From: a virus
Strand: one strand, 5' to 3'
Virus record (IMG/VR): IMGVR_UViG_3300046450_002448
Coordinates: 1-28,159 of that record
Length of the DNA stretch: 28,159 nt
The notes below the pieces were generated by a model. It saw only the letters and a list, made by a program, of their open reading frames with translations, was not told the origin of the DNA and searched no databases. Positions 7,278-14,449 of this stretch are shown here, piece by piece. Positions within the stretch are counted from its first letter, which is position 1; each line of letters begins with the position of its first letter. The position numbers were made by a program, and so were the translations under genes.

Positions 7278-8314
7278 TATGTTGGATCCGTATCTTCGGG
7301 CTTAATTGCTTGACTGAGCCCTTCTGCTCCCTCAATTGTATCACCACCAATTATAGGATCTTCTAAATTATTTGTAAAGTCATATGCAGGAAAGGTTGTC
7401 TTTTCCCATCTATTTGTTTCGTCATTGTCGTATCTTCGTTGCCATTTACTACCAGTATATTCAAACATACGAGCAGGCGAAAAGTCGGTACGTATTACAT
7501 AGTCACCAGTAGCAGGACTAGATGGAAATTGTGTAACTTGTGCTATTGATTCACCCCAATCATCCTCGGCATTCCATGGGCCAGGATATGTTGCATTTGC
7601 TAAATGTTTATTATCAGGCAAATTATCAGGGTTTTCTTTTACGGCAGCCGCCACAATTGCATCATTAACTTCGATTTCTTTTGTATACCTAGACAACATA
7701 TTTTTAAGACTGTCGGAATCATCGGCTGTTCCTAATATATCTTTGTATTCTTGTGAGTCAATTAGTGGACTACATTTTACACGCCATATGTGAGGATACC
7801 AAGTTTGTGAAAACCCCTCCGATGCTCTGTTAGCATCCTGTACAATATAAAATTTGTTTATTGCAGGTGCATCGGCATCTAATAATAAGTCATCACGCAA
7901 ATGAGGTAACTCAAATACATCTCCTGGCATTAATTTTCGACCCATAATATCTACCATTGTATTAAGGTGAAAATTTATAAACAATACATCTGCTGTAAGA
8001 AAAAATCCAAATTGACTTAAATCAAAGTCATTATCGGCTACATTATATATTCCACGTAAATCGTATATGTCTTGATCATATTTTCTATCACGATTTTCTA
8101 AAAATAATAAATCTTGTATAATAGTTTCTTTTGTTGCCGCATCTAATGCGCCAGGATTTTGTATTGCTGGATCATCGTTGTTGATTTCTTCAACTCCGAT
8201 ATATTTGTGAACAAGGAACGAGGTCCCACCAACAAGAAATTGTTCGCCGATGGTCCTGTCCATAAAGTAATAATCGTTCGTTTTTTCTGATTTATATAAG
8301 CTAAGTCTAGGCAT
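7277..8314 (-). CDS. neck protein, T4 gp14-like
   Basis: 345 residues. Strong marine T4-like gp14 signatures run along the protein: ENRDRKYDQDIYDLRG (73-88), DFDLSQFGFFL, MGRKLMPGDVFELPHLRDD (124-142), NKFYIVQDANRASEGFS and TWYPHIWRVK (171-180). In T4, gp13 and gp14 form the neck that joins the filled head to the tail. The region after about 195 is an extension that includes a W/Y module at 264-295 (PATGDYVIR..FEYTGSKW). T4 gp14 is about 256 residues, so this is longer. It is the first gene of the minus-strand unit gp14-gp15-Nudix, far from gp13 at 23923 and on the opposite strand, unlike the usual contiguous order. Confidence 0.8.
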   Translation of the reverse strand: MPRLSLYKSEKTNDYYFMDRTIGEQFLVGGTSFLVHKYIGVEEINNDDPAIQNPGALDAATKETIIQDLLFLENRDRKYDQDIYDLRGIYNVADNDFDLSQFGFFLTADVLFINFHLNTMVDIMGRKLMPGDVFELPHLRDDLLLDADAPAINKFYIVQDANRASEGFSQTWYPHIWRVKCSPLIDSQEYKDILGTADDSDSLKNMLSRYTKEIEVNDAIVAAAVKENPDNLPDNKHLANATYPGPWNAEDDWGESIAQVTQFPSSPATGDYVIRTDFSPARMFEYTGSKWQRRYDNDETNRWEKTTFPAYDFTNNLEDPIIGGDTIEGAEGLSQAIKPEDTDPT

Positions 8315-8321
8315 ATAAATA
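8314..8321 (+). promoter_or_regulatory. T4-late-type promoter TATAAATA, part of a 12-bp palindrome between divergent genes
   Basis: An exact TATAAATA on the plus strand lies 22 nt before the ATG at 8344. Bases 8315-8326 form the perfect palindrome ATAAATATTTAT, so the minus strand carries GATAAATA, ending 4 nt before the divergent gp14-like ATG. The plus-strand promoter for the SGNH operon is well placed. A minus-strand start would give an almost leaderless gp14 mRNA and is less certain. Confidence 0.6.
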
Positions 8322-8343
8322 TTTATCTTACGTTAAAGTTCTT

Positions 8344-9174
8344 ATGAAAATGAAAAAGCTGTGGGTATTTGGAACAAGCAATACTGCTGGTAGTTGTGAC
8401 CATGAATACATGGAAAACTGTTATACTAAAATAATTCACGATAATACTAATTATATTGTTAAAAATTTAGCAAAGGGCGGTATTAGTTTTGAAAGCCAGA
8501 TACGATATATATATTATTTTTTAGAGCAGTTGCAAGAAAAACCTGATTCAATTTTAATTGAATTTCGGGGGTTGGGGTTTTCTTCAAGCCCGTTAGGATA
8601 TATGCCAAATAATGTTTTAAGCGATATGTATTCTTACTTAAAAATAATTATAAGAAGATTTGAAGATAATATCAATAATAATGAATATGCAAATATTCAA
8701 CCTCTCTATGGTAATACAAAGACACGAGAAGAAGTATTTTTTAATGGAATATCTACAAGGAATAGTTATAGGTTTAAAGAAGAATGGTATCAAAACCTTG
8801 AGTTACCTAAACATTTCGTTGTTAGCGAAGAAATAGAAACATACCTTAAGGTTCACAATAACTTAATTCGTACAAATTATATGTTTATAGAACAGCGTAT
8901 TTTATCTATCTATGGTTTATTATTAACTATAAAAAATTTAGGTATAACACCCTATTGGTTTTTTATAGACCCCTTCACAGAAGAGAAAAACATAACAACT
9001 CCGTTGGTAAGAGACCAACTCGATTCAATGTATGTAGGGTATTTTAAAAATAATGAATGGCTTTCTTTTTTAACTCATATTAAATTACAAGATGAGTTAT
9101 TGTGTGAATGTTCGCATCCTAATGAAAAAGCTCATGAAATGATAGCTAACGATTTAATACCTCAATTATGTTAA
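8344..9174 (+). CDS. SGNH/GDSL-hydrolase-like protein, copy 1 of 3
   Basis: 276 residues, no signal peptide. WVFGTSNTAGSC at the N-terminus corresponds to SGNH block I with Ser12 as the candidate nucleophile (GTS instead of GDS). VKNLAKGGIS (about 39-48) fits block II with its conserved Gly. The C-terminal ECSHPNEKAHEM segment matches block V (D-x-x-H-P-N), with Glu255 in place of Asp and His258 as the candidate base. A clear block III Asn was not found. The family hydrolyses esters, often acetyl groups on sugars. The stop overlaps the next start by 7 nt. It may deacylate or acylate a glycan; the substrate is unknown. Confidence 0.65.
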   Translation: MKMKKLWVFGTSNTAGSCDHEYMENCYTKIIHDNTNYIVKNLAKGGISFESQIRYIYYFLEQLQEKPDSILIEFRGLGFSSSPLGYMPNNVLSDMYSYLKIIIRRFEDNINNNEYANIQPLYGNTKTREEVFFNGISTRNSYRFKEEWYQNLELPKHFVVSEEIETYLKVHNNLIRTNYMFIEQRILSIYGLLLTIKNLGITPYWFFIDPFTEEKNITTPLVRDQLDSMYVGYFKNNEWLSFLTHIKLQDELLCECSHPNEKAHEMIANDLIPQLC

Positions 9175-9980
9175 TACAAGCATTTGGAACCAGCAATACA
9201 TTTGGTAATTGCGGTGAAGATAATCTAATAAGTTTAGATAGCACCTGGCCGTATATTCTAGCCAGTAAAGCCAACGTATCTGTAGAAAATTTATCGTGTA
9301 TTGCTATAACTAATCCCGAACTTGGAGTTATGTTAGATTATTATATTAAACCAAATAGTATAGTAATTGCAGAACTTAATCATCCAACAAGACCAAGAGC
9401 TGGTGTAAGTTTTGATGGGTTAGCATCTCCGGATAATATTACTAGATTGCATGACAAATTAGATAAACGTGATCTAGTTACACGTGAAGCGTACGAAAAG
9501 GGAGGGCTACCTTTAGAAAATAATAATTTACCTAGTCATTTTGTTCCTATTTCTCCACCTAAGGATGTAACAAAACGTATAGTTAAACACATGGAAGATC
9601 AACAGCTCAGGGAATTTGCTAATGACGCAAATCTTTTAGCAAAATCATTATCTAAACATTGGATTTTTAGTACAAGTTATGTTGTAGATCAGTTTGCGTT
9701 AGTATGTATGATGAAGGCAATTTGTGATAAACATAATAGTACGTTCATGTTTTATGGATGGCATGGTGATTTTAGAAGTTGTATACTACCAGGATGGGCA
9801 ACAATTATTGAACAACTAGTACCACAAAACTTACTTACTGGTGTTAAAAAGAGTTACTTTAAAGATTACAACAAAGAAGCATGGGAAAAAGAAACATGCA
9901 GTGATGGCCACCAGAATGAAGTAATTCACAAATATGTAGCAGAGAAAATTTATGAAGAAACTATGGGTATTTGGAACTAG
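9168..9980 (+). CDS. SGNH/GDSL-hydrolase-like protein, copy 2 of 3 (divergent C-terminal motif)
   Basis: 270 residues. AFGTSNTFGNC at the N-terminus places the candidate nucleophile at Ser9, and VENLSCIAIT matches the block II position less well than the paralogues. The C-terminal motif is CSDGHQNEVIH (244-254): Asp246 and His248 are only two apart rather than three, and His-Pro-Asn becomes His-Gln-Asn. The active site may therefore be altered. The last 29 nt overlap the start of copy 3, so its C-terminus is encoded by the DNA that encodes the paralogue's N-terminal motif. Its ATG overlaps the stop of copy 1 by 7 nt and no clear ribosome site precedes it, which suggests translational coupling. 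Confidence 0.6.
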   Translation: MLIQAFGTSNTFGNCGEDNLISLDSTWPYILASKANVSVENLSCIAITNPELGVMLDYYIKPNSIVIAELNHPTRPRAGVSFDGLASPDNITRLHDKLDKRDLVTREAYEKGGLPLENNNLPSHFVPISPPKDVTKRIVKHMEDQQLREFANDANLLAKSLSKHWIFSTSYVVDQFALVCMMKAICDKHNSTFMFYGWHGDFRSCILPGWATIIEQLVPQNLLTGVKKSYFKDYNKEAWEKETCSDGHQNEVIHKYVAEKIYEETMGIWN

Positions 9981-10965
9981 CCATAGTGCTGGATCATGCC
10001 AAATAAAAGATGAATCAATATCGAGATTCTTTGGTCCGCCGTCTAAGAAACATCAATTTTTAGTTAATCCATACCCTAAACTCATTCATAATGAAACAGA
10101 ATATTCAGTGAAAAATTTTGCCATACCGGGTATTGATCATGATATGCAATTATTTTTTATTGCTACTTTAGTAGGTTTAGTTAAAGAGCGGCCTGATGTA
10201 ATTATAATAGAACATAGAAGTTTGTTTGAAAAAACCTGGCCTGCCTTTTTTGATTCGATATTTAATACTATTTCACGCGACCCTACAACACCCGATGGCC
10301 CAGAAGGATTTGGCATTATAGCACGTTATTTTAGTACATTATGTGAACATGTGGCTATTCGTTCTGATGTTAAAAATGATATATACTTCTGGTTTTACTC
10401 TATATATAACACGTTAAGTGAGTTACAACAACTAATAAATTCAAATTCCTCACTTTTTTTAAGTGACAAAATGAACCTAGGGCTTAAAGATATCTCTGCA
10501 AAAAATAGTATTAATTACCGTGAGGCAACAAAACTCTTAAATACTCTTGGTATTAACTATGAAAAAAAATGGCTTACACACGAACAATGGATAGAATTTG
10601 TAAGATTCTATTCTATGAATATTCATTGTAATAGTATAGATGTGTTTAAAAAAATAATGGATTTTATTGGAACAATAAATTTTTTAAAAAACTTAGGAAT
10701 AAAAGTAAAATGGTTTCAAATAGATCCTATGCCGCCAACAAGATGTTATCTTAGAAATTTACAAAATAAATTAGTAGAAGATGCCTTACTTGAAGATTGT
10801 ATATATCCATACAGCAAACATTCGGACAATCAAGATGAGAAATATTTTGAATATGATGAAAAGTTATTCTTCCAGTTAGCTGATAAATCTTTTTGCTGTG
10901 ATTGCGGACATCCAAATGATAAAGCACATAGAATTTTTGCAGATATTATAAAAAATGAACTATAA
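9952..10965 (+). CDS. SGNH/GDSL-hydrolase-like protein, copy 3 of 3
   Basis: 337 residues, the longest copy. WVFGTSHSAGSC gives Ser10 as the candidate nucleophile; VKNFAIPGID matches block II; the C-terminal DCGHPNDKAHRIF holds a proper block V with Asp317 and His320 three apart. The extra length relative to copy 1 lies in a helical middle region (about 100-240) that might be an acceptor-binding insert. It starts 29 nt inside copy 2 and ends 11 nt inside the radical SAM gene, so four proteins are encoded as one overlapping unit. Of the three copies this has the most canonical catalytic motifs. Confidence 0.65.
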   Translation: MKKLWVFGTSHSAGSCQIKDESISRFFGPPSKKHQFLVNPYPKLIHNETEYSVKNFAIPGIDHDMQLFFIATLVGLVKERPDVIIIEHRSLFEKTWPAFFDSIFNTISRDPTTPDGPEGFGIIARYFSTLCEHVAIRSDVKNDIYFWFYSIYNTLSELQQLINSNSSLFLSDKMNLGLKDISAKNSINYREATKLLNTLGINYEKKWLTHEQWIEFVRFYSMNIHCNSIDVFKKIMDFIGTINFLKNLGIKVKWFQIDPMPPTRCYLRNLQNKLVEDALLEDCIYPYSKHSDNQDEKYFEYDEKLFFQLADKSFCCDCGHPNDKAHRIFADIIKNEL

Positions 10966-11968
10966 AGAAATAGAAATCGAATGTACTGGTACATGCAATG
11001 CAATGTGCCCGTCATGCTCAAGGCATACTATTGATGCCGACAACCTTAAATGGTATTCTCGTAAAAACATATTGCCACAAGGTAACATAGATGTTGGTGC
11101 ATTTGAACAGAATTTTGTAAATGGATTAGGTGATCATAAAATTGAAAAAATTAATTTTCAAGGATCTTTTAGTGATCCGTTAACACATCCTCATTTTATT
11201 AAACTACTCGCCTTAGGTGCATCAATACCTAGTGTTTACGATATAGCCGTATATACAAATGGATCATTACGTACTCCTAAGTTCTATAAAGAATTAGCAA
11301 AATATTTGAATTCTGAAGATCGTAAATTATTTTTCTCAGTTGACGGATTACGTAACAAGAATGCCATTTATCGAAAAGGAACCTTTTGGGGTAAAATTTT
11401 AGAAAATATGAAAGCATTTACAGGAGCTGGTGGCAAAGCCGTGTGGAAAGCAGTTTTCTTTGAACAACATATGTCTGATTATAGAGAGATGGAAAAAATG
11501 GCAATGCGTTTAGGCTTTCACGGATTTCATGTTACAATGAATCGTAAATCATTAAAGGAGAGGCAAGCAATTTTTAAACTATCAAATCAGCCTGATGACG
11601 TTGATCCAGAACACGATCTCGATGATATGTATATGACTCATGCCGAAAATCAATCAGTATCCTGTAGACATTTAGATGACCAATATGCATTTATTGGAAA
11701 TGATACAAGTGTTTATGCTTGTTGTGATTTATGGGGAGATTTATCTGAAAGTGGCAAAAATACACGTTCAATGGCATTTGAAACTACACAATACGGAACA
11801 CTTACAAATAGTTTAAAAAAGTTTAAATTCCACGAAATTGTAGAGAACAAGTTTTACAAAAAATTTAATCATTCTATTACTGATAAACCATGTGCTTTAT
11901 GTGTTAAAAATTGTGGTGATAATGCAGACTCACTTGAGTTTCGAACTATGCATAGAACAAAAGATTAA
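10955..11968 (+). CDS. radical SAM protein with SPASM-like C-terminal cysteines
   Basis: 337 residues. Cys14-x3-Cys18-x2-Cys21 (CNAMCPSC) is the radical SAM iron-sulfur cluster motif, close to the N-terminus as expected. FQGSFSDPLTHP (about 66-77) occupies the usual GGE-like position, followed by a YTNGSL strand and an FSVDG strand. The C-terminal third has clustered cysteines: SCRH, ACCD about 20 residues later, and CALCVKNCGD near the end, as in SPASM/twitch domains binding extra Fe-S clusters. Such enzymes typically modify peptides, and some act on sugars or aminoglycosides. It overlaps SGNH copy 3 by 11 nt. It is a divergent relative of the three radical SAM genes at 15166-18127. Confidence 0.85.
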   Translation: MNYKEIEIECTGTCNAMCPSCSRHTIDADNLKWYSRKNILPQGNIDVGAFEQNFVNGLGDHKIEKINFQGSFSDPLTHPHFIKLLALGASIPSVYDIAVYTNGSLRTPKFYKELAKYLNSEDRKLFFSVDGLRNKNAIYRKGTFWGKILENMKAFTGAGGKAVWKAVFFEQHMSDYREMEKMAMRLGFHGFHVTMNRKSLKERQAIFKLSNQPDDVDPEHDLDDMYMTHAENQSVSCRHLDDQYAFIGNDTSVYACCDLWGDLSESGKNTRSMAFETTQYGTLTNSLKKFKFHEIVENKFYKKFNHSITDKPCALCVKNCGDNADSLEFRTMHRTKD

Positions 11969-11970
11969 GG

Positions 11971-11999
11971 TTGACAAAATCCAGTAAATAGCTTATACT
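11971..11999 (+). promoter_or_regulatory. sigma-70-type promoter of tRNA-Tyr
   Basis: TTGACA at 11971-11976, a 17-nt spacer, TATACT at 11994-11999. The predicted start near 12006 is just before the mature tRNA-Tyr 5' end at 12009. It probably drives tRNA-Tyr, glutaredoxin and tRNA-Cys as one transcript. Confidence 0.75.
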
Positions 12000-12008
12000 A
12001 TTAACACT

Positions 12009-12093
12009 GGGGAGGCTGAGCAAGTGGCGAGCCCAACTGACTGTAAATCAGCCGTCGATGACTGTGAAGGTTCGACTCCTTCCCTCCCCACCA
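12009..12093 (+). tRNA. tRNA-Tyr (anticodon GTA), CCA encoded
   Basis: The acceptor arms 12009-12015 and 12083-12089 pair perfectly over 7 bp. The T arm is GAAGG / TTCGACT / CCTTC (12066-12082). The anticodon loop CTGTAAA carries GTA, and a long variable arm follows, as expected for the type II bacterial tRNA-Tyr. Discriminator A at 12090 and encoded CCA at 12091-12093. The outermost base pair of the anticodon stem appears mismatched. Confidence 0.93.
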
Positions 12094-12118
12094 AAAAATA
12101 TATTGTAGGATTTAAAAG

Positions 12119-12367
12119 ATGGAAATTAAGTTAACTGGCAATGTAGTTGTTAGACATGAAAAAGTACCAGATTGTGAATGGTGTGATAAATCAAAACAAC
12201 TATTAGACGAAAATAATATACCTTATACAACAATTATATCTGATAAAAAGTTCTTTGGTGAATTGTTTCGGGTAACTAATAGCGGAAAATTACCGCAAAT
12301 TTTTATGGGTGGAAAATATATTGGACAGTATTTTGAATTGGAGAAATACATCAGCGAACAAACTTAG
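12119..12367 (+). CDS. glutaredoxin
   Basis: 82 residues, a normal size for a small glutaredoxin. The redox motif Cys19-Glu-Trp-Cys22 follows an unusual N-terminal strand (VVVRHEKVPD). KSKQLLDENNIPYTTI after it matches the helix-strand pattern; LPQIFMGGKYIG (about 58-69) holds the cis-Pro loop and glutathione-site glycines. It likely reduces ribonucleotide reductase or other disulfides, as in T4-like phages. It sits between two tRNA genes, and its TAG stop ends at 12367, one base before tRNA-Cys begins. A GTAGGAT ribosome site lies before the ATG. Confidence 0.9.
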   Translation: MEIKLTGNVVVRHEKVPDCEWCDKSKQLLDENNIPYTTIISDKKFFGELFRVTNSGKLPQIFMGGKYIGQYFELEKYISEQT

Positions 12368-12443
12368 GTGGCCGTGGCTGAGCGGCTTAGGCAACAGTTT
12401 GCAAAACTGTTTTACGCAGGTTCGACTCCTGTCGGCCACTCCA
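12368..12443 (+). tRNA. tRNA-Cys (anticodon GCA), CCA encoded
   Basis: The acceptor arms 12368-12374 and 12433-12439 pair over 7 bp. The anticodon stem ACAGT/ACTGT encloses the loop TTGCAAA with anticodon GCA. The T arm has the TTCGACT loop at 12421-12427. Discriminator T at 12440 (U73, the known identity base of tRNA-Cys) and encoded CCA at 12441-12443. It abuts the glutaredoxin stop codon directly. Confidence 0.93.
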
Positions 12444-12719
12444 ATATTATTAATATTTTTATTATTAGGGTGTGCGGCCGACCAACAACAACGTACACCA
12501 TTATGGATACGAAGTCTCGAAACATTACCAAAAGTAGACCACTTTAGTCGAGCTGGGGTTTTTACTATAAACAACAAAGTATATGTACAATTCTGTGATC
12601 CAGAAGGTAATCAAATATGGATGAGATATAGTGAAGAAAAGCATAAATGGAGACAAAGTAGATATAATTCTTTAGGATGTGTTGATGGAAAAAGTAGCAC
12701 AGGACCAAATGACTCTTAA
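12399..12719 (+). CDS. putative small lipoprotein, start uncertain, frame overlaps tRNA-Cys
   Basis: Downstream of tRNA-Cys the frame reads ILLIFLLLGCAADQQQ, a hydrophobic stretch ending in the lipobox-like LLGC, then about 80 polar residues (KVDHFSRAGVF, VYVQFCDPEGNQIWMRY) to the stop at 12719. The mature part looks like a real small exported protein. No ATG starts it cleanly: the only upstream in-frame ATG (12309) lies inside the glutaredoxin gene. A TTG at 12399, within the tRNA-Cys anticodon loop, would give a plausible 24-residue lipoprotein signal peptide; CTG at 12429 or ATA at 12444 are other options. An outer-membrane lipoprotein such as an o-spanin is possible but unproven. Confidence 0.4.
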   Translation: MQNCFTQVRLLSATPILLIFLLLGCAADQQQRTPLWIRSLETLPKVDHFSRAGVFTINNKVYVQFCDPEGNQIWMRYSEEKHKWRQSRYNSLGCVDGKSSTGPNDS

Positions 12720-12752
12720 CATTAAATATTCAACTTATAGAAAGGTATAACA

Positions 12753-12896
12753 ATGGAATGTATTACACTAGCAAATGATATAATATCAATGTATTCAACT
12801 AATATGATTATCGGACTCGTATTTTTTACGGGGCTCGGAGTTTGTTTAGGACTACTCTTTACAAAAAAGATAGTGAACAATGAAACCATGGTTTAA
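12753..12896 (+). CDS. small single-pass membrane protein (47 aa)
   Basis: ATG at 12753 with an AGAAAGG ribosome site about 7 nt upstream. The protein has a short polar N-terminus, one hydrophobic segment (about residues 18-37, MIIGLVFFTGLGVCLGLLF) and a Lys-containing C-terminal tail, suggesting a periplasmic N-terminus and cytoplasmic C-terminus. It overlaps the next small gene by 17 nt. Family not recognised; a holin-like or membrane-accessory role is conceivable from size and neighbours only. Confidence 0.55.
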   Translation: MECITLANDIISMYSTNMIIGLVFFTGLGVCLGLLFTKKIVNNETMV

Positions 12897-13053
12897 TACA
12901 ACATTAATTTTTATGATTACTCTAATATGGATAGTAATAGGATGGCAACTACACAAAAGACTATCTCATATAGAAATGATACTAAAAGTCAAACAAGTAT
13001 CAGAAGCACACTTAATATTTCGACATAATTCTTGGCATAAAAAGAAGCAATAA
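12880..13053 (+). CDS. small single-pass membrane protein (57 aa) with basic C-terminus
   Basis: ATG at 12880 overlaps the preceding 47-aa gene by 17 nt. After KPWFN there is one strong membrane segment (residues 7-23, [17 protein letters not shown]), followed by an amphipathic, basic stretch ending HKKKQ. No signal-peptidase site is evident. The arrangement resembles small inner-membrane lysis or accessory proteins, but no family was recognised. It ends 16 nt before tRNA-Asp. Confidence 0.55.
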   Translation: MKPWFNTTLIFMITLIWIVIGWQLHKRLSHIEMILKVKQVSEAHLIFRHNSWHKKKQ

Positions 13054-13069
13054 TACTCAGTTACTATAT

Positions 13070-13146
13070 GGTCCCATCGTCTAGGCGGCCTAGGACACCG
13101 GCCTGTCACGCCGGCAACATGGGTTCGAATCCCATTGGGACCGCCA
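13070..13146 (+). tRNA. tRNA-Asp (anticodon GTC), CCA encoded
   Basis: The acceptor arms 13070-13076 and 13136-13142 pair over 7 bp. The anticodon stem CCGGC/GCCGG encloses CTGTCAC with anticodon GTC; the T arm is ATGGG / TTCGAAT / CCCAT. Discriminator G at 13143 (the Asp identity base) and encoded CCA at 13144-13146. It is more GC-rich than the surrounding genes, as structural RNAs in AT-rich genomes are. Confidence 0.95.
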
Positions 13147-13150
13147 CCTC

Positions 13151-13158
13151 CATAAATA
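13151..13158 (+). promoter_or_regulatory. T4-late-like promoter motif CATAAATA before isocitrate lyase
   Basis: CATAAATA, one mismatch from the T4 late octamer, lies 44 nt before the isocitrate lyase ATG, just after tRNA-Asp. The same variant occurs before the neck gp13 gene. Late expression of isocitrate lyase would follow if it is active; read-through from the tRNA promoter is the alternative. Confidence 0.4.
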
Positions 13159-13202
13159 TTCATATAATCCATATAATAATTAATAATCTCTCAAGGAACA
13201 AA

Positions 13203-14435
13203 ATGACAAATTCTTCTCGGTGGGATGGTATAAAAAGACCATATACAGATGATGATGTTGATCGATTAAGTGGTTCTATTAAAATTGATTATACCATAGC
13301 ACAACTTGGAGCAGAAAAGCTCTGGAATAAATTCCATTCACAAAATTATGTTAGTGCATTGGGTGCATTAACAGGTAACCAAGCAATGCAACAAGCAAAA
13401 GCAGGGCTTGATTCGGTTTATCTTAGTGGTTGGCAAGTTGCTGGTGATGCGAATGATAGTTTAGAAATGTATCCTGATCAATCACTGTATGCGGCTAATA
13501 GTGTACCAATCGTAGTAAAGCGAATTAATAATACATTTCAACGTGCAGACCAAATACAAACAATGGAAGGTGAAGGAGATATAGATTATTTTCTTCCTAT
13601 TGTTGCAGACATGGAATCAGGATTTGGCGGTGTACTTAATACACATGAGTTAATGAAGGACATGATTGAAGCAGGCGCCGCAGGTGTGCATTTAGAAGAT
13701 CAATTATCATCTGCTAAAAAATGCGGACACATGGGCGGAAAGGTACTTGTACCAACTCAAGAAATGGTTTCTAAACTTATTGCCTCAAGACTTGCCGCAG
13801 ATATTATGGGTGTTGATACTGTTTTAATTGCAAGAACAGATTCGTTAGCAGGTGCATTATTAGTTACTGATGCCGACGAATACGACCATAAATTCATTAC
13901 CGGTGAACGAACAAGTGAGGGGTTCTATAAAGTAAATGCAGGAATGGACCAAGCAGTTTCAAGAGGACTTGCTTATGCTCCATATTGTGATTTAATTTGG
14001 ATGGAGACTTCCTTGCCTGACATTGGCGAGTGTAAAGAATTTTGTACAGAAATACGTAAAGAGCATCCAAATAAGATGTTTGCATATAATTGCTCTCCTT
14101 CTTTTAATTGGAAAGCAAAATTAAGTGATGCTGACATCCGTAGTTTTAAAGATGAACTTGGCGACTTAGGAGTAGTATATCAGTTTATAACCCTTGCTGG
14201 ATTTCATAGTTTGAATTATAGTATGTTTGATTTAGCATGTAAATATAGAGATACTGGCATGACAGGTTTTGTTGAACTACAGCAAAATGAATTTGCCGCA
14301 CAAGACAGAGGCTTTACCGCAGTTAAACATCAAAGAGAAGTTGGTGCAGGTTACTTTGATGAAATAGGACAAGTATGTACAGGTAGTTCCAATTTGAGTG
14401 CAACAAAAGGATCAACTGAACAAGAACAGTTCTAA
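13203..14435 (+). CDS. aceA: isocitrate lyase
   Basis: 410 residues from the ATG at 13203, preceded by AAGGA; upstream in-frame codons cross tRNA-Asp, so the longer frame is rejected. The enzyme cleaves isocitrate to glyoxylate and succinate, the first step of the glyoxylate shunt. Signatures are intact and in order: LSGWQVA (74-80), the metal-binding ADMESGFGG loop with Asp136, HLED (163-166), catalytic KKCGHMGGK with Cys174, [23 protein letters not shown] (296-303) and the C-terminal STEQEQF. It resembles E. coli AceA along its length and is about 24 residues shorter, mostly N-terminal. Flanked by phage tRNAs and viral genes, it is an auxiliary metabolic gene. No malate synthase is present in the window. 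Confidence 0.95.
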   Translation: MTNSSRWDGIKRPYTDDDVDRLSGSIKIDYTIAQLGAEKLWNKFHSQNYVSALGALTGNQAMQQAKAGLDSVYLSGWQVAGDANDSLEMYPDQSLYAANSVPIVVKRINNTFQRADQIQTMEGEGDIDYFLPIVADMESGFGGVLNTHELMKDMIEAGAAGVHLEDQLSSAKKCGHMGGKVLVPTQEMVSKLIASRLAADIMGVDTVLIARTDSLAGALLVTDADEYDHKFITGERTSEGFYKVNAGMDQAVSRGLAYAPYCDLIWMETSLPDIGECKEFCTEIRKEHPNKMFAYNCSPSFNWKAKLSDADIRSFKDELGDLGVVYQFITLAGFHSLNYSMFDLACKYRDTGMTGFVELQQNEFAAQDRGFTAVKHQREVGAGYFDEIGQVCTGSSNLSATKGSTEQEQF

Positions 14436-14449
14436 AAAAAGGGACAAAT

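Noticed and set aside
12368-12443. tRNA genes as phage integration (att) sites
   Set aside because: No integrase, no duplicated tRNA 3' end and full T4-like gene content point to a lytic phage that carries its own tRNAs.
13068-13202. N-terminal extension of isocitrate lyase starting upstream of 13203
   Set aside because: The extension reads through tRNA-Asp and lacks a ribosome site; ATG 13203 has AAGGA and gives a protein aligned with known AceA.
13147-13202. Riboswitch (glycine or similar) before isocitrate lyase
   Set aside because: The leader is only about 56 nt, AT-rich and without the conserved core of any riboswitch I could recognise.
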